The position numbers were made by a program, and so were the translations under genes. A DNA stretch of 64,000 nucleotides from Ignavibacteria bacterium (GTDB lineage Bacteria; Bacteroidota; Ignavibacteria; OLB7): the NCBI GenBank assembly GCA_020635205.1, contig JACKAE010000003.1, positions 620,001-684,000 of the forward strand, written 5' to 3'. Below, piece after piece: positions 63,485 to 64,000 of the stretch. Every line of letters starts with the position of its first letter. The first letter of the stretch is position 1. The notes under the pieces are model-generated. The model worked only from the letters and a program-made list of their open reading frames with translations, was not told where the DNA came from and ran no database searches.

Positions 63485-64000
63485 ATGGCAAATATCATTA
63501 TTCGACCGGGATGGTATCTCCCGGAACGAGAAGCGAACTCGGAACAGGATTATCAGAACCGGCGTCAGTTTATTAAGACACTTGGGCTTGGAGCACTTGG
63601 CGTAGGGTTAATCGGTTGCAAATCACACGAAAGTCAAGCTCGCTTGGAGATGATGCCGGGAGATGACCTACCCGAAGAGAAATCCCCAAACGCTGACCTC
63701 TACCCTGCCAAACGGAACGACACCTACACAGTTGATCGTGAAATGACTTCTGAAAAGGATGCAACCACCTTCAACAACTTCTATGAGTTTTCCGAACAGA
63801 AAGATCAAGTCCACAAACTCGTAGAGAAATTTGAGGTGCGCCCTTGGGATTTTGAGATTACTGGACTTGTCAACAAACCACAAAAACTGACCGTAGATGA
63901 GCTTGTCCGGAAACTCCCTCTCGAAGAACGAGTCTACCGATTCCGCTGCGTGGAAGCGTGGGCAATGACAATCCCCTGGACAGGTATCCCACTCGCGAAA
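63485..64000 (+). CDS. msrP: Protein-methionine-sulfoxide reductase catalytic subunit MsrP (partial)
   Basis: 172 codons are present and the frame runs off the right edge (the full protein is about 310-330 residues). The twin-arginine signal NRRQFIKTLG at residues 25-34 precedes a hydrophobic run, as expected for a Tat-exported molybdoenzyme; relatives have the same N-terminal extension before the RR. The molybdopterin-fold motif YRFRCVEAWAMTIPWTGIPL at residues 151-170 contains Cys155, the molybdenum ligand. MsrP (formerly YedY) repairs oxidised methionines of periplasmic proteins using quinol electrons delivered by the membrane haem protein MsrQ, which would be expected beyond the window. 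ATG 63485 is chosen because it gives this N-terminus. Confidence 0.93.
   Translation, partial: MANIIIRPGWYLPEREANSEQDYQNRRQFIKTLGLGALGVGLIGCKSHESQARLEMMPGDDLPEEKSPNADLYPAKRNDTYTVDREMTSEKDATTFNNFYEFSEQKDQVHKLVEKFEVRPWDFEITGLVNKPQKLTVDELVRKLPLEERVYRFRCVEAWAMTIPWTGIPLAK

Noticed and set aside
1..64000. CRISPR arrays, rRNA genes, insertion-sequence transposases
   Set aside because: I looked for regularly spaced repeats, rRNA-like sequence and DDE or IS200-type transposase motifs and saw none. Both recombinases are tyrosine integrases.

Overview
The window reads as chromosome of a Gram-negative bacterium of the Bacteroidota/Chlorobiota (FCB) side of the tree, most like the Kapabacteria/Ignavibacteria group. 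That placement is inference; no rRNA is present. The evidence is seven proteins with type IX secretion (T9SS) C-terminal sorting domains, DUF3857/transglutaminase proteins, many lipoproteins with an LxxC lipobox, paired DUF1800/DUF1501 genes, large choice-of-anchor-D secreted proteins and a Bacteroidota-type tyrosine integrase.

Left host region (1-13037): a partial secreted amidohydrolase, then ddl (peptidoglycan precursor synthesis), a convergent methyltransferase-aroE pair, an enlarged FtsW/RodA-like protein, two tandem DUF3857/transglutaminase-like proteins (one has lost its catalytic Cys) and an Ig-like lipoprotein. Several intergenic regions hold dispersed repeats.

Mobile region (13038-30942): about 17.9 kb bounded by an exact 21-bp direct repeat, with a Bacteroidota-type tyrosine integrase 26 bp inside the right copy. 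It carries an ImmA/IrrE metalloprotease fused to a PD-(D/E)XK-like domain, a second (P4-type) integrase beside a 47-nt 3' fragment of tRNA-Arg(ACG) flanked by identical 20-bp repeats (an attP-like layout), two XRE regulators with palindromic candidate operators, two T9SS-exported proteins (609 and 1845 aa), a zinc-finger/HEPN-like protein next to a PD-(D/E)XK nuclease-like protein, a 1.3-kb C-rich region without a convincing intact gene, and three unrecognised genes. The two ends lie in host intergenic DNA that carries the same repeat family on both sides.

Right host region (30943-64000): an ASPIC/FG-GAP secreted protein divergent from a MATE exporter, a 1796-aa VWA/NHL/anchor-D protein, two small acidic lipoproteins with strong terminators, divergent GT2 and GT9 glycosyltransferases, a DnaJ-like co-chaperone, the DUF1800-DUF1501 pair, a 1653-aa LamG/anchor-D/cohesin-like protein, a 54-bp perfect palindrome, an OmpA-family outer-membrane protein, a small membrane protein, a BNR-type secreted protein, an uncharacterised lipoprotein + 862-aa exported pair, and the start of msrP (periplasmic methionine-sulfoxide reductase). 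The host genes are mainly concerned with the cell envelope and surface: wall precursors, LPS sugars, outer membrane and T9SS-exported proteins.

All functional names come from reading motifs by eye; no database search was run.
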